From Hydractinia symbiolongicarpus (taxonomy: Eukaryota; Cnidaria; Hydrozoa; Anthoathecata; Hydractiniidae): a stretch of DNA of 64,000 nucleotides. The DNA is taken from positions 1,488,001-1,552,000 of the forward strand of contig NC_079885.1 in assembly GCF_029227915.1 (NCBI RefSeq). The letters run 5' to 3'. The position numbers and the translations under genes were made by a program. The notes below the pieces were generated by a model. That model had not been told where the DNA came from. It saw only the letters and a program-made list of their open reading frames with translations, and searched no databases. Shown in pieces: positions 51,228 to 63,373 of the stretch (position 1 is the stretch's first letter; the number at the start of each line of letters is the position of its first letter).

Positions 51228-52198
51228 AAAAAGTACCCTGTGAGTAAACTCATTTCCAGAACGATTTTTTAAATTATTTTTTCACCACTAAAACGCATAA
51301 GACTTGTAGTTTTTAAAAATGTTTTCATTTTTGATGAGCCGCTGAATAAAAGAAGTTTAATCGCCGGCAAACGAAAACCCGCGATTTCCCGTAAATCCCG
51401 GCTTGGCCCGTTTAGTCAAAAGTATACAAAGAAAGTACCCAGGGAGTAAACTCATTTCCCGAACGATTTTTTAAAATACTTTTTCACCACTAAAACGCAT
51501 GAGACTTGTAGTTTTCAAAAATGTTTTCATTTTTGATGAGACGCTGAATAAAAGAACTTTAATCGCCGGCAAACGAAAACCCGCAATTTCCCGTAAATGC
51601 CGGTCTCGGCCCGTATAGTCAAAAGTATACAAAGAAAGTACCCAGGGTGTAAACTCATTTCCCGAACGATTTTTTAAATTATTTTTTCACCACTAAAACG
51701 CATGAGACTTGTAGTTTTCAAAAATGTTTTCATTTTTGATGAGACGCTGAATAAAAGAACTTTAATCGCCGGCAAACGAAAACCCGCAATTTCCCGTTAA
51801 TCCCGGTCTCGGCCCGTATAGTAAAAAGTATACAAGGAAAGTACCCAGTGAGTAAACTTATTTCCCTAACGAATTTTCAAATTATTTTTTCACCACTAAA
51901 ACGCATGAGACTTGTAGTTTTCAAAAATGTTTTCATTTTTGATGAGACGCTGATTAAAAGAAGTTTAATCGCGGGCAAACGAAAACCTGCGATTTCCCGT
52001 AAATCCCGGACTCGGCCCGTATAGTCAAAAGTATACAAAGAAAGTACCCATGGAGTAAACTCATTTCCCGAACGATTTTTTATATTATGTTTTTACCACT
52101 AAACGCATGAGACTTGTAGTTTTCAAAAATATTTTCATATTTGATGGGACGCTGAATAAAAGAAGTTTATTCGCCGGCAAACGAAAATCCCCGATTTC
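51228..52198. repeat. 5-monomer repeat (1,013-bp shift), copy 2
   Basis: The second copy. The 42 bp between the copies (51,186-51,227) carry CCCGGGCTTGGCCCGCATAG and GAATGTATAC, as at 49,979-50,010. The exchange therefore brought in part of a different subtype. Confidence 0.82.
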
Positions 52199-53429
52199 CC
52201 GTAAATCCCGGACTCGGCCCGTATAGTAAAAAGCATACAAAGAAAGTACCCAGGGAGTAAACTCATTTCCCGAACGATTTTTTAAATTATTTTTTTACCA
52301 CTAAAACGCATGAGACTTGTAGTTTTCAAAAATGTTTTCATTTTTGATGAGACGCTTAATGAAAGAGGTTTAATCGCCGGCAAACGAAATCCCGCGTTTT
52401 CCCGTAAATCAGGGGCTTGGCGCGTATAGTCGAATGTATACAAAGAAAGTACCCAGGAAGTAAACTCATTTCCCGAACGATTTTTTAAATTTTTTTTTCA
52501 CCACTAAAACGCATGAGACTTGTAGTTTTCAAAAATGTTCTCATTTTTGATGAGACTCTTAATGAAAGCGGTTTAATCGCCGGAAAACGAAAACCCGCGA
52601 TTTCCCGTAAATCCCGGGCTTGGCCCGCATAGTCGAATGTATACAAAGAAAGTACCCTGTGAGTAAACTCACTTCCAGAACGATTTTTTAAATTATTTTT
52701 TCACCACTAAAACGCATAAGACTTGTAGTTTTTAAAAATGTTTTCATTTTTCATGAGACGCTGAATAAAAGAAGTTTAATCGCCGGCAAACGAAAACCCG
52801 CGATTTCCCGTAAATCCCGGCTTGGCCCGTATAGTCAAAAGTATACAAATAAAGTACCCAGGGAGTAAACTCATTTCCCGAACGATTTTTTAAATTACTT
52901 TTTCACCACTAAAACGCATGAGACTTGTAGTTTTTAAAAATGTTTTCATTTTTGATGAGACGCTGAATAAAAGAAGTTTAATCGCCGGCAAACGAAAACC
53001 TGCGATTTCCCGTAAATCCTGGACTCGGCCCGTATATTCAAAAGTATACAAAGAAAGTACCCAGGGAGTAAACTCATTTCCCAAACGATTTTTTAAATTA
53101 TTATTTCACCACCAAAACGCATGAGACTTGTAGTTTTCAAGAATGTTTTCATTTTTGATGAGACGCTGAATAAAACCAGTTTAATCGCCGGCAAACGAAA
53201 ACCTGCGATTTCCCGTAGACTCGGCCCGTATAGTCAAAAGTATACAAAGAAAGTACCCAGGGAGTAAACTCATTTCCCGAACGATTTTTTAAATTATTTT
53301 TTCACCACTAAACGCATGAGACTTGTAGTTTTCAAAAATGTTTTCATATTTGATGGGACGCTGAATAAAAGAAGTTTATTCGCCGGCAAACGAAAACCCG
53401 CGATTTCCCGTAAATCCCGGCTTGGCCCG
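52199..53429. repeat. Mosaic satellite segment with 7-bp-deletion monomer
   Basis: The first part (about 52,200-52,640) parallels 48,560-49,020 and 49,550-50,010 (AAAAAGCATAC, ATCAGGGGCTTGG, GACTCTTAATGAAAGCGG). Near 53,212 the monomer start reads CCCGTAGACTCGG, missing 7 bp relative to CCCGTAAATCCCGGACTCGG. The same short form occurs at 55,841 and 60,087. Only satellite is present. Confidence 0.78.
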
Positions 53430-53579
53430 TATAGTCAAAAGTATACAAAGAAAGTACCCAGGGAGTAAACTCATTTCCCGAACGATTTTTTAAATTACTT
53501 TTTCACCACTAAAACGCATGAGACTTGTAGTTTTTAAAAATGTTTTCATTTTTGATGAGACGCTGAATAAAAGAAGTTT

Positions 53580-54594
53580 AATCGCCGGCAAACTAAAACC
53601 TGCGATTTCCCGTAAATCCTGGACTCGGCCCGTATAGTCAAAAGTATACAAAGAAAGTACCCAGGGAGTAAACTCATTTCCCAAACGATTTTTTAAAATA
53701 TTATTTCACCACTAAAACGCATGAGACTTGTAGTTTTCAAGAATGTTTTCATTTTTGATGAGACGCTGAATAAAAGCAGTTTAATTGCCGGCAAACAAAA
53801 AGCTGCGATTTCCCGTAAATCCCGGACTCGGCTCGTATAGTCAAAAGTATACAAAGAAAGTACCCAGGGAGTAAACTCATTTCCAGAACGATTTTTAAAT
53901 TATTTTTTCACCACTAAAACGCATAAGACTTGTAGTTTTTAAAAATGTTTTTATTTTTGATGAGACGCTGAATAAAAGAAGGTTAATCGCCGGCAATCGA
54001 AAACCCGCGATTTCCCGTAAATCCCGGGCTTAGCCCGTATAGTCAAAAGTATACAAAGAAAGTACCCAGGGAGTAAACTCATTTCCAGAACGATTTTTTA
54101 AATTGTTTTTTTCACCACTAAAACGCATAAGACTTGTAGTTTTCAAGAATGTTTTCATTTTTGATGAGACGCTGAATAGAAGCAGTTTAATCGCCTGCAA
54201 ACGAAAACCTGCGATTTCCCGTAAATCCCGGACTCGGCCCGTATAGTCAAAAGTATACAAAGAAAGTACCCAGGGAGTAAACTCATTTCCAGAACGATTT
54301 TTTAAATTATTTTTTCACCACTAAAACGCATAAGACTTGTAGTTTTTAAAAATGTTTTCATTTTTGATGAGACGCTGAATAAAAGAAGTTTAATCGCCGG
54401 TAAACGGAAACCCGCGTTTTCCCGTAAATCCCGGGCTTGGCCTGTATAGTCAAAAGTATACAAAGAAAGTACCCAGGGAGTAAACTTATTTCCCGAACGA
54501 TTTTTTAAATTACTTTTTCACCACTAAAACGCATGAGACTTGTAGTTTTCAAAAATGTTTTCATTTTTGATGAGACGCTGAATAAAAGCAGTTT
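53580..54594. repeat. 5-monomer higher-order repeat (1,015 bp), copy 1
   Basis: A unit of exactly 5 x 203 bp. Its markers in order are TTTTTTAAAATATTATTTC, AATTGCCGGC, GTTTTTATTTTTG with AGAAGGTTAATCG, GGGCTTAGCCCG, CGCCTGCAAACG, and CCGGTAAACGG with GGCCTGTATAG. The fit continues left to about 53,430 with subtype differences. Confidence 0.88.
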
Positions 54595-55609
54595 AATCGC
54601 CGGCAAACGAAAACCTGCGATTTCCCGTAAATCCTGGACTCGGCCCGTATAGTCAAAAGTATACAAAGAAAGTACCCAGGGAGTAAACTCATTTCCCAAA
54701 CGATTTTTTAAAATATTATTTCACCACTAAAACGCATGAGACTTGTAGTTTTCAAGAATGTTTTCATTTTTGATGAGACGCTGAATAAAAGCAGTTTAAT
54801 TGCCGGCAAACGAAAACCTGCGATTTCCCGTAAATCCCGGACTCGGCTCGTATAGTCAAAAGTATACAAAGAAAGTACCCAGGGAGTAAACTCATTTCCA
54901 GAACGATTTTTAAATTATTTTTTCACCACTAAAACGCATAAGACTTGTAGTTTTTAAAAATGTTTTTATTTTTGATGAGACGCTGAATAAAAGAAGGTTA
55001 ATCGCCGGCAATCGAAAACCCGCGATTTCCCGTAAATCCCGGGCTTAGCCCGTATAGTCAAAAGTATACAAAGAAAGTACCCAGGGAGTAAACTCATTTC
55101 CAGAACGATTTTTTAAATTGTTTTTTTCACCACTAAAACGCATAAGACTTGTAGTTTTCAAGAATGTTTTCATTTTTGATGAGACGCTGAATAAAAGCAG
55201 TTTAATCGCCTGCAAACGAAAACCTGCGATTTCCCGTAAATCCCGGACTCGGCCCGTATAGTCAAAAGTATACAAAGAAAGTACCCAGGGAGTAAACTCA
55301 TTTCCAGAACGATTTTTTAAATTATTTTTTCACCACTAAAACGCATAAGACTTGTAGTTTTTAAAAATGTTTTCATTTTTGATGAGACGCTGAATAAAAG
55401 AAGTTTAATTGCCGGTAAACGGAAACCCGCGTTTTCCCGTAAATCCCGGGCTTGGCCTGTATAGTCAAAAGTATACAAAGAAAGTACCCAGGGAGTAAAC
55501 TTATTTCCCGAACGATTTTTTAAATTACTTTTTCACCACTAAAACGCATGAGACTTGTAGTTTTCAAAAATGTTTTCATTTTTGATGAGACGCTGAATAA
55601 AAGCAGTTT
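54595..55609. repeat. 5-monomer higher-order repeat (1,015 bp), copy 2
   Basis: The direct second copy. The two ends agree in the GCAGTTTAATCGCCGGCAAA region and separate by about 54,626 (TAAATCCTGG against CTAAATCCCGG), so the crossover lies in about 54,590-54,626. A visible difference is AATCGCCGGTAAACGG near 54,394 against AATTGCCGGTAAACGG near 55,409. Confidence 0.88.
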
Positions 55610-56464
55610 AATCGCCGGCAAACGAAAACCTGCGATTTCCCTAAATCCCGGACTCGGCCCGTATAGTCAAAAGTATACAAAGAAAGTACCCAGGGAGTAA
55701 ACTCATTTCCCAAACGATTTTTTAAATTACTATTTCACCACTAAAACGTATGAGACTTGTAGTTTTCAAGAATGTTTTAATTTTTGATGAGACGCTGAAT
55801 AAAAGCAGTTTAATCGCCGGCAAACGAAAACCTGCGATTTCCCGTAGACTCGGCCCGTATAGTCAAAAGTATACAAAGAAAGTACCCAGGGAGTAAACTC
55901 ATTTCCCCAACGATTTTTTAAATTACTTTTTCACCACTAAAACGCATGAGACTTGTAGTTTTAAAAAATGTTTTCATTTTTGATGAGACGCTTAATGAAA
56001 GAGGTTTATTCGCCGGCAAACGAAAACCTGCGATTTCCCGTAAATCCCGGACTCGGCCCGTATAGTCAAAAGTATACAAAGAAAGTACCCAGGGAGTAAA
56101 CTCATTTCCCAAACGATTTTTTATATTATTTTTTTACCACTAAACGCATGAGACTTGTAGTTTTCAAAAATGTTTTCATATTTGATGGGACGCTGAATGA
56201 AAGAAGTTTATTCGCCGGCAAACGAAAACCCGCGATTTCCCGTAAATCCCAGCTTGGCCCGTATAGTCAAAAGTATACAAAGAAAGTACCCAGGGAGTAA
56301 ACTCATTTCCCGAACGATTTTTTAAATTACTTTTTCACCACTAAAACGCATGAGACTTGTAGTTTTTAAAAATGTTTTCATTTTTGATGAGACGCTGAAT
56401 AAAAGAAGTTTAATCGCCGGCAAACAAAAACCTGCGATTTCCCGTAAATCCTGGACTCGGCCCG
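55610..56464. repeat. Satellite segment, first part of block repeated at +4,246 bp
   Basis: Four monomers including AACGTATGAGAC (55,745), CCCGTAGACTCGG (55,841), TTTCCCCAACG (about 55,901) and a TATATT/ATATTTGATGGG monomer. All recur 4,246 bp downstream, at 59,991, 60,087, about 60,149 and 60,366. The GTTTTAATTT variant near 55,777 is not shared. Confidence 0.85.
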
Positions 56465-57477
56465 TATAGTCAAAAGTATACAAAGAAAGTACCCAGGGAG
56501 TAAACTCATTTCCCAAACGATTTTTTAAAATATTATTTCACCACTAAAACGCATGAGACTTGTAGTTTTCAAGAATGTTTTAATTTTTGATGAGACGCTG
56601 AATAAAAGCAGTTTAATTGCCGGCAAACGAAAACCTGCGATTTCCCGTAAATCCCGGACTCGGCCCGTATAGTCAAAAGTATACAAAGAAAGTACCCAGG
56701 GAGTAAACTCATTTCCAGAACGATTTTTAAATTATTTTTTCACCACTAAAACGCATAAGACTTGTAGTTTTTAAAAATGTTTTTATTTTTGATGAGACGC
56801 TGAATAAAAGAAGGTTAATCGCCGGCAAACGAAAACCCGCGATTTCCCGTAAATCCCGGGCTTAGCCCGTATAGTCAAAAGTATACAAAGAAAGTACCCA
56901 GGGAGTAAACTCATTTCCAGAACGATTTTTTAAATTGTTTTTTCACCACTAAAACGCATAAGACTTGTAGTTTTCAAGAATGTTTTCATTTTTGATGAGA
57001 CGCTGAATAAAAGCAGTTTAATCGCCTGCAAACGAAAACCTGCGATTTCCCGTAAATCCCGGACTCGGCCCGTATAGTCAAAAGTATACAAAGAAAGTAC
57101 CCAGGGAGTAAACTCATTTCCAGAACGATTTTTTAAATTATTTTTTCACCACTAAAACGCATAAGACTTGTAGTTTTTAAAAATGTTTTCATTTTTGATG
57201 AGACGCTGAATAAAAGAAGTTTAATCGCCGGTAAACGGAAACCCGCGTTTTCCCGTAAATCCCGGGCTTGGCCTGTATAGTCAAAAGTATACAAAGAAAG
57301 TACCCAGGGAGTAAACTCATTTCCCGAACGATTTTTTAAATTACTTTTTCACCACTAAAACGCATGAGACTTGTAGTTTTCAAAAATGTTTTCATTTTTG
57401 ATGAGACGCTGAATAAAAGCAGTTTAATCGCCGGCAAACGAAAACCTGCGATTTCCCTAAATCCCGGACTCGGCCCG
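56465..57477. repeat. 5-monomer higher-order repeat (1,013 bp), copy 3
   Basis: The same monomer order as at 53,580-55,609: AAAATATTATTTC, GTTTTTATTTTTG, GGCTTAGCCCG, CGCCTGCAAACG, CCGGTAAACGG. It is followed directly by another copy at +1,013 bp. The private GTTTTAATTT near 56,576 is absent from the next copy. Confidence 0.88.
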
Positions 57478-58490
57478 TATAGTCAAAAGTATACAAAGAA
57501 AGTACCCAGGGAGTAAACTCATTTCCCAAACGATTTTTTAAAATATTATTTCACCACTAAAACGCATGAGACTTGTAGTTTTCAAGAATGTTTTCATTTT
57601 TGATGAGACGCTGAATAAAAGCAGTTTAATTGCCGGCAAACGAAAACCTGCGATTTCCCGTAAATCCCGGACTCGGCCCGTATAGTCAAAAGTATACAAA
57701 GAAAGTACCCAGGGAGTAAACTCATTTCCAGAACGATTTTTAAATTATTTTTTCACCACTAAAACGCATAAGACTTGTAGTTTTTAAAAATGTTTTTATT
57801 TTTGATGAGACGCTGAATAAAAGAAGGTTAATTGCCGGCAAACGAAAACCCGCGATTTCCCGTAAATCCCGGGCTTAGCCCGTATAGTCAAAAGTATACA
57901 AAGAAAGTACCCAGGGAGTAAACTCATTTCCAGAACGATTTTTTAAATTGTTTTTTCACCACTAAAACGCATAAGACTTGTAGTTTTCAAGAATGTTTTC
58001 ATTTTTGATGAGACGCTGAATAAAAGCAGTTTAATCGCCTGCAAACGAAAACCTGCGATTTCCCGTAAATCCCGGACTCGGCCCGTATAGTCAAAAGTAT
58101 ACAAAGAAAGTACCCAGGGAGTAAACTCATTTCCAGAACGATTTTTTAAATTATTTTTTCACCACTAAAACGCATAAGACTTGTAGTTTTTAAAAATGTT
58201 TTCATTTTTGATGAGACGCTGAATAAAAGAAGTTTAATCGCCGGTAAACGGAAACCCGCGTTTTCCCGTAAATCCCGGGCTTGGCCTGTATAGTCAAAAG
58301 TATACAAAGAAAGTACCCAGGGAGTAAACTCATTTCCCGAACGATTTTTTAAATTACTTTTTCACCACTAAAACGCATGAGACTTGTAGTTTTCAAAAAT
58401 GTTTTCATTTTTGATGAGACGCTGAATAAAAGCAGTTTAATCGCCGGCAAACGAAAACCTGCGATTTCCCTAAATCCCGGACTCGGCCCG
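57478..58490. repeat. 5-monomer higher-order repeat (1,013 bp), copy 4
   Basis: Directly follows copy 3. The crossover lies between about 57,478 and 57,527, where TTTCCCAAACG and TTTCCAGAACG then separate. GGTTAATTGCCGGC near 57,826 differs from GGTTAATCGCCGGC in copy 3. Confidence 0.88.
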
Positions 58491-59599
58491 TATAGTCAAA
58501 AGTATACAAAGAAAGTACCCAGGGAGTAAACTCATTTCCAGAACGATTTTTTAAATTACTTTTTCACCACTAAAACGCATGAGACTTGTAGTTTTTAAAA
58601 ATGTTTTCATTTTTGATGAGACGCTGAATAAAAGCAGTTTAATTGCCGGCAAACGAAAACCTGCGATTTCCCGTAAATCCCGGACTCAGCCCGTATAGTC
58701 AAAAGTGTACAAAGAAAGTACCCAGGGAGTAAAATCATTTCCAGAACGATTTTTTAAATTATTTTTTCACCACTAAAACGCATAAGACTTGTAGTTTTTA
58801 AAAATGTTTTCATTTTTGATGAGACGCTGAATAAAAGCAGTTTAATCGCCGGCAAACGAAAACCTGCGATTTCCCGTAAATCCTGGACTCGGCCCGTATA
58901 GTCAAAAGTATACAAAGAAAGTACCCAGGGAGTAAACGCATTTCCCGAACGATTTTTTAAATTATTATTTCATCACTAAAACGCATGAGACTTGTAGTTT
59001 TCAAAAATGTTTTCATTTTTGATGAGACGCTGAATAAAAGCAGTTTAATCGCCGGCAAACGAAAACCTGCGATTTCCCTAAATCCCGGACTCATTCCGTA
59101 TAGTCAAAAGTATACAAAGAAAGTACCCAGGGAGTAAACTCATTTCCCGAACGATTTTTTAAATTACTTTTTCACTACTAAAACGCATGAGACTTGTAGT
59201 TTTCAAAAATGTTTTCATTTTTGATGAGACGCTGAATAAAAGCAGTTTAATCGCCGGCAAACGAAAACCTGCGATTTCCCTAAATCCCGGACTCGGCCCG
59301 TATAGTCAAAAGTATACAAAGAAAGTACCCAGGGAGTAAACTCATTTCCCGAACGATTTTTTAAATTATTATTTCATCACTAAAACGCATGAGACTTGTA
59401 GTTTTCAAAAATGTTTTCATTTTTGATGAGACGCTGGATAAAAGCAGTTTAATCGCCGGCAAACGAAAACCTGCGATTTCCCTAAATCCCGGACTCATCC
59501 CGTATAGTCAAAAGTATACAAAGAAAGTACCCAGGGAGTAAACTCATTTCCCGAACGATTTTTTAAATTACTTTTTCACCACTAACACGCATGAGACTT
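58491..59599. repeat. Mosaic segment related to the right-end 4-monomer repeat
   Basis: Contains the subtypes that build the right end: ATTACTTTTTC with AATTGCCGGC and GGACTCAGCCCG, AAAATCATTTCCAG with ATAAGAC, ATTATTTCATCAC, and CCCTAAATCCC with GGACTCATCCC. About 58,531-59,200 matches 61,764-62,430 at about +3,233 bp. Private changes are GGACTCATTCCG near 59,090, TTTCACTACTAAAA near 59,172 and GCTGGATAAAAG near 59,434. Confidence 0.78.
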
Positions 59600-61771
59600 G
59601 TAGTTTTTAAAAATGTTTTCATTTTTGATGAGACGCTGAATAAAAGAAGTTTAATCGCCGGTAAACGGAAACCCGCGTTTTCCCGTAAATCCCGGGCTTG
59701 GCCTGTATAGTCAAAAGTATACAAAGAAAGTACCCAGGGAGTAAACTTATTTCCCGAACGATTTTTTAAATTACTTTTTCACCACTAAAACGCATGAGAC
59801 TTGTAGTTTTCAAAAATGTTTTCATTTTTGATGGGACGCTGAATAAAAGCAGTTTAATCGCCGGCAAACGAAAACCTGCGATTTCCCTAAATCCCGGACT
59901 CGGCCCGTATAGTCAAAAGTATACAAAGAAAGTACCCAGGGAGTAAACTCATTTCCCAAACGATTTTTTAAATTATTATTTCACCACTAAAACGTATGAG
60001 ACTTGTAGTTTTCAAGAATGTTTTCATTTTTGATGAGACGCTGAATAAAAGCAGTTTAATCGCCGGCAAACGAAAACCTGCGATTTCCCGTAGACTCGGC
60101 CCGTATAGTCAAAAGTATACAAAGAAAGTACCCAGGGAATAAACTCATTTCCCCAACGATTTTTTAAATTACTTTTTCACCACTAAAACGCATAAGACTT
60201 GTAGTTTTAAAAAATGTTTTCATTTTTGATGAGACGCTTAATGAAAGAGGTTTATTCGCCGGCAAACGAAAACCTGCGATTTCCCGTAAATCCCGGACTC
60301 GGCCCGTATAGTCAAAAGTATACAAAGAAAGTACCCAGGGAGTAAACTCATTTCCCGAACGATTTTTTATATTATTTTTTTACCACTAAACGCATGAGAC
60401 TTGTAGTTTTCAAAAATGTTTTCATATCTGATGGGACGCTGAATGAAAGAAGTTTATTCACCGGCAAACGAAAACCCGCGATTTCCCGTAAATCCCGGCT
60501 TGGCCCGTATAGTCAAAAGTATACAAAGAAAGTACCCAGGGAGTAAACTCATTTCCCGAACGATTTTTTAAATTACTTTTTCACCACTAAAACGCATGAG
60601 ACTTGTAGTTTTTAAAAATGTTTTCATTTTTGATGAGACGCTGAATAAAAGAAGTTTAATCGCCGGCAAACAAAAACCTGCGATTTCCCGTAAATCCTGG
60701 ACTCGGCCCGTATAGTCAAAAGTATACAAAGAAAGTACCCAGGGAGTAAACTCATTTCCCAAACGATTTTTTAAAATATTATTTCACCACTAAAACGCAT
60801 GAGACTTGTAGTTTTCAAGAATGTTTTCATTTTTGATGAGACGCTGAATAAAAGCAGTTTAATTGCCGGCAAACGAAAACCTGCGATTTCCCGTAAATCC
60901 CGGACTCGGCCCGTATAGTCAAAAGTATACAAAGAAAGTACCCAGGGAGTAAACTCATTTCCAGAACGATTTTTAAATTATTTTTTCACCACTAAAACGC
61001 ATAAGACTTGTAGTTTTTAAAAATGTTTTTATTTTTGATGAGACGCTGAATAAAAGAAGGTTAATCGCCGGCAAACGAAAACCCGCGATTTTCCGTAAAT
61101 CCCGGGCTTAGCCCGTATAGTCAAAAGTATACAAAGAAAGTACCCAGGGAGTAAACTCATTTCCAGAACGATTTTTTAAATTGTTTTTTCACCACTAAAA
61201 CGCATAAGACTTGTAGTTTTCAAGAATGTTTTCATTTTTGATGAGACGCTGAATAAAAGCAGTTTAATCGCCTGCAAACGAAAACCTGCGATTTCCCGTA
61301 AATCCCGGACTCGGCCCGTATAGTCAAAAGTATACAAAGAAAGTACCCAGGGAGTAAACTCATTTCCAGAACGATTTTTTAAATTATTTTTTCACCACTA
61401 AAACGCATAAGACTTGTAGTTTTTAAAAATGTTTTCATTTTTGATGAGACGCTGAATAAAAGAAGTTTAATCGCCGGTAAACGGAAACCCGCGTTTTCCC
61501 GTAAATCCCGGGCTTGGCCTGTATAGTCAAAAGTATACAAAGAAAGTACCCAGGGAGTAAACTCATTTCCCGAACGATTTTTTAAATTACTTTTTCACCA
61601 CTAAAACGCATGAGACTTGTAGTTTTCAAAAATGTTTTCATTTTTGATGAGACGCTGAATAAAAGCAGTTTAATCGCCGGCAAACGAAAACCTGCGATTT
61701 CCCTAAATCCCGGACTCGGCCCGTATAGTCAAAAGTATACAAAGAAAGTACCCAGGGAGTAAACTCATTTC
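59600..61771. repeat. ~2.1-kb block, second copy at +4,246 bp
   Basis: Repeats about 55,360-57,525 in the same orientation and not adjacent to it, including a fifth copy of the 5-monomer repeat (about 60,710-61,720). Both ends stay satellite. The segment in between (57,526-59,599) holds the extra 5-monomer copy and the mosaic, so the original 4.2-kb tandem unit was modified after it formed. Minor differences are ATATCTGATGGG near 60,425 and AAACGCATAAGAC near 60,187. Confidence 0.85.
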
Positions 61772-62563
61772 CAGAACGATTTTTTAAATTACTTTTTCAC
61801 CACTAAAACGCATGAGACTTGTAGTTTTTAAAAATGTTTTCATTTTTGATGAGACGCTGAATAAAAGCAGTTTAATTGCCGGCAAACGAAATCCTGCGAT
61901 TTCCCGTAAATCCCGGACTCAGCCCGTATAGTCAAAAGTATACAAAGAAAGTACCCAGGGAGTAAAATCATTTCCAGAACGATTTTTTAAATTATTTTTT
62001 CACCACTAAAACGCATAAGACTTGTAGTTTTTAAAAATGTTTTCATTTTTGATGAGACGCTGAATAAAAGCAGTTTAATCGCCGGCAAACGAAAACCTGC
62101 GATTTCCCGTAAATCCTGGACTCGGCCCGTATAGTCAAAAGTATACAAAGAAAGTACCCAGGGAGTAAACTCATTTCCCGAACGATTTTTTAAATTATTA
62201 TTTCATCACTAAAACGCATGAGACTTGTAGTTTTCAAAAATGTTTTCATTTTTGATGAGACGCTGAATAAAAGCAGTTTAATCGCCGGCAAACGAAAACC
62301 TGCGATTTCCCTAAATCCCGGACTCATCCCGTATAGTCAAAAGTATACAAAGAAAGTACCCAGGGAGTAAACTCATTTCCCGAACGATTTTTTAAATTAC
62401 TTTTTCACCACTAAAACGCATGAGACTTGTAGTTTTCAAAAATGTTTTCATTTTTGATGAGACGCTGAATAAAAGCAGTTTAATCGCCGGCAAACGAAAA
62501 CCTGCGATTTCCCTAAATCCCGGACTCGGCCCGTATAGTCAAAAGTATACAAAGAAAGTACCC
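61754..62563. repeat. 4-monomer higher-order repeat (810 bp), copy 1
   Basis: The four types in order: ATTACTTTTTC with GGACTCAGCCCG; AAAATCATTTCC with ATAAGAC and AAATCCTGG; ATTATTTCATCAC with GGACTCATCCC; and ATTACTTTTTC with CCCTAAATCCCGGACTCGG. Two single-base losses (CCCTAAAT for CCCGTAAAT) make it 810 and not 812 bp. Confidence 0.88.
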
Positions 62564-63373
62564 AGGGAGTAAACTCATTTCCAGAACGATTTTTTAAATT
62601 ACTTTTTCACCACTAAAACGCATGAGACTTGTAGTTTTTAAAAATGTTTTCATTTTTGATGAGACGCTGAATAAAAGCAGTTTAATTGCCGGCAAACGAA
62701 AACCTGCGATTTCCCGTAAATCCCGGACTCAGCCCGTATAGTCAAAAGTATACAAAGAAAGTACCCAGGGAGTAAAATCATTTCCAGAACGATTTTTTAA
62801 ATTATTTTTTCACCACTAAAACGCATAAGACTTGTAGTTTTTAAAAATGTTTTCATTTTTGATGAGACGCTGAATAAAAGCAGTTTAATCGCCGGCAAAC
62901 GAAAACCTGCGATTTCCCGTAAATCCTGGACTCGGCCCGTATAGTCAAAAGTATACAAAGAAAGTACCCAGGGAGTAAACTCATTTCCCGAACGATTTTT
63001 TAAATTATTATTTCATCACTAAAACGCATGAGACTTGTAGTTTTCAAAAATGTTTTCATTTTTGATGAGACGCTGAATAAAAGCAGTTTAATCGCCGACA
63101 AACGAAAACCTGCGATTTCCCTAAATCCCGGACTCATCCCGTATAGTCAAAAGTATACAAAGAAAGTACCCAGGGAGTAAACTCATTTCCCGAACGATTT
63201 TTTAAATTACTTTTTCACCACTAAAACGCATGAGACTTGTAGTTTTCAAAAATGTTTTCATTTTTGATGAGACGCTGAATAAAAGCAGTTTAATCGCCGG
63301 CAAACGAAAACCTGCGATTTCCCTAAATCCCGGACTCGGCCCGTATAGTCAAAAGTATACAAAGAAAGTACCC
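62564..63373. repeat. 4-monomer higher-order repeat (810 bp), copy 2
   Basis: The direct second copy, with the private ATCGCCGACAAACG near 63,095. Its GGACTCATCCC marker is at 63,131, 810 bp after the one at 62,321. Confidence 0.88.
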
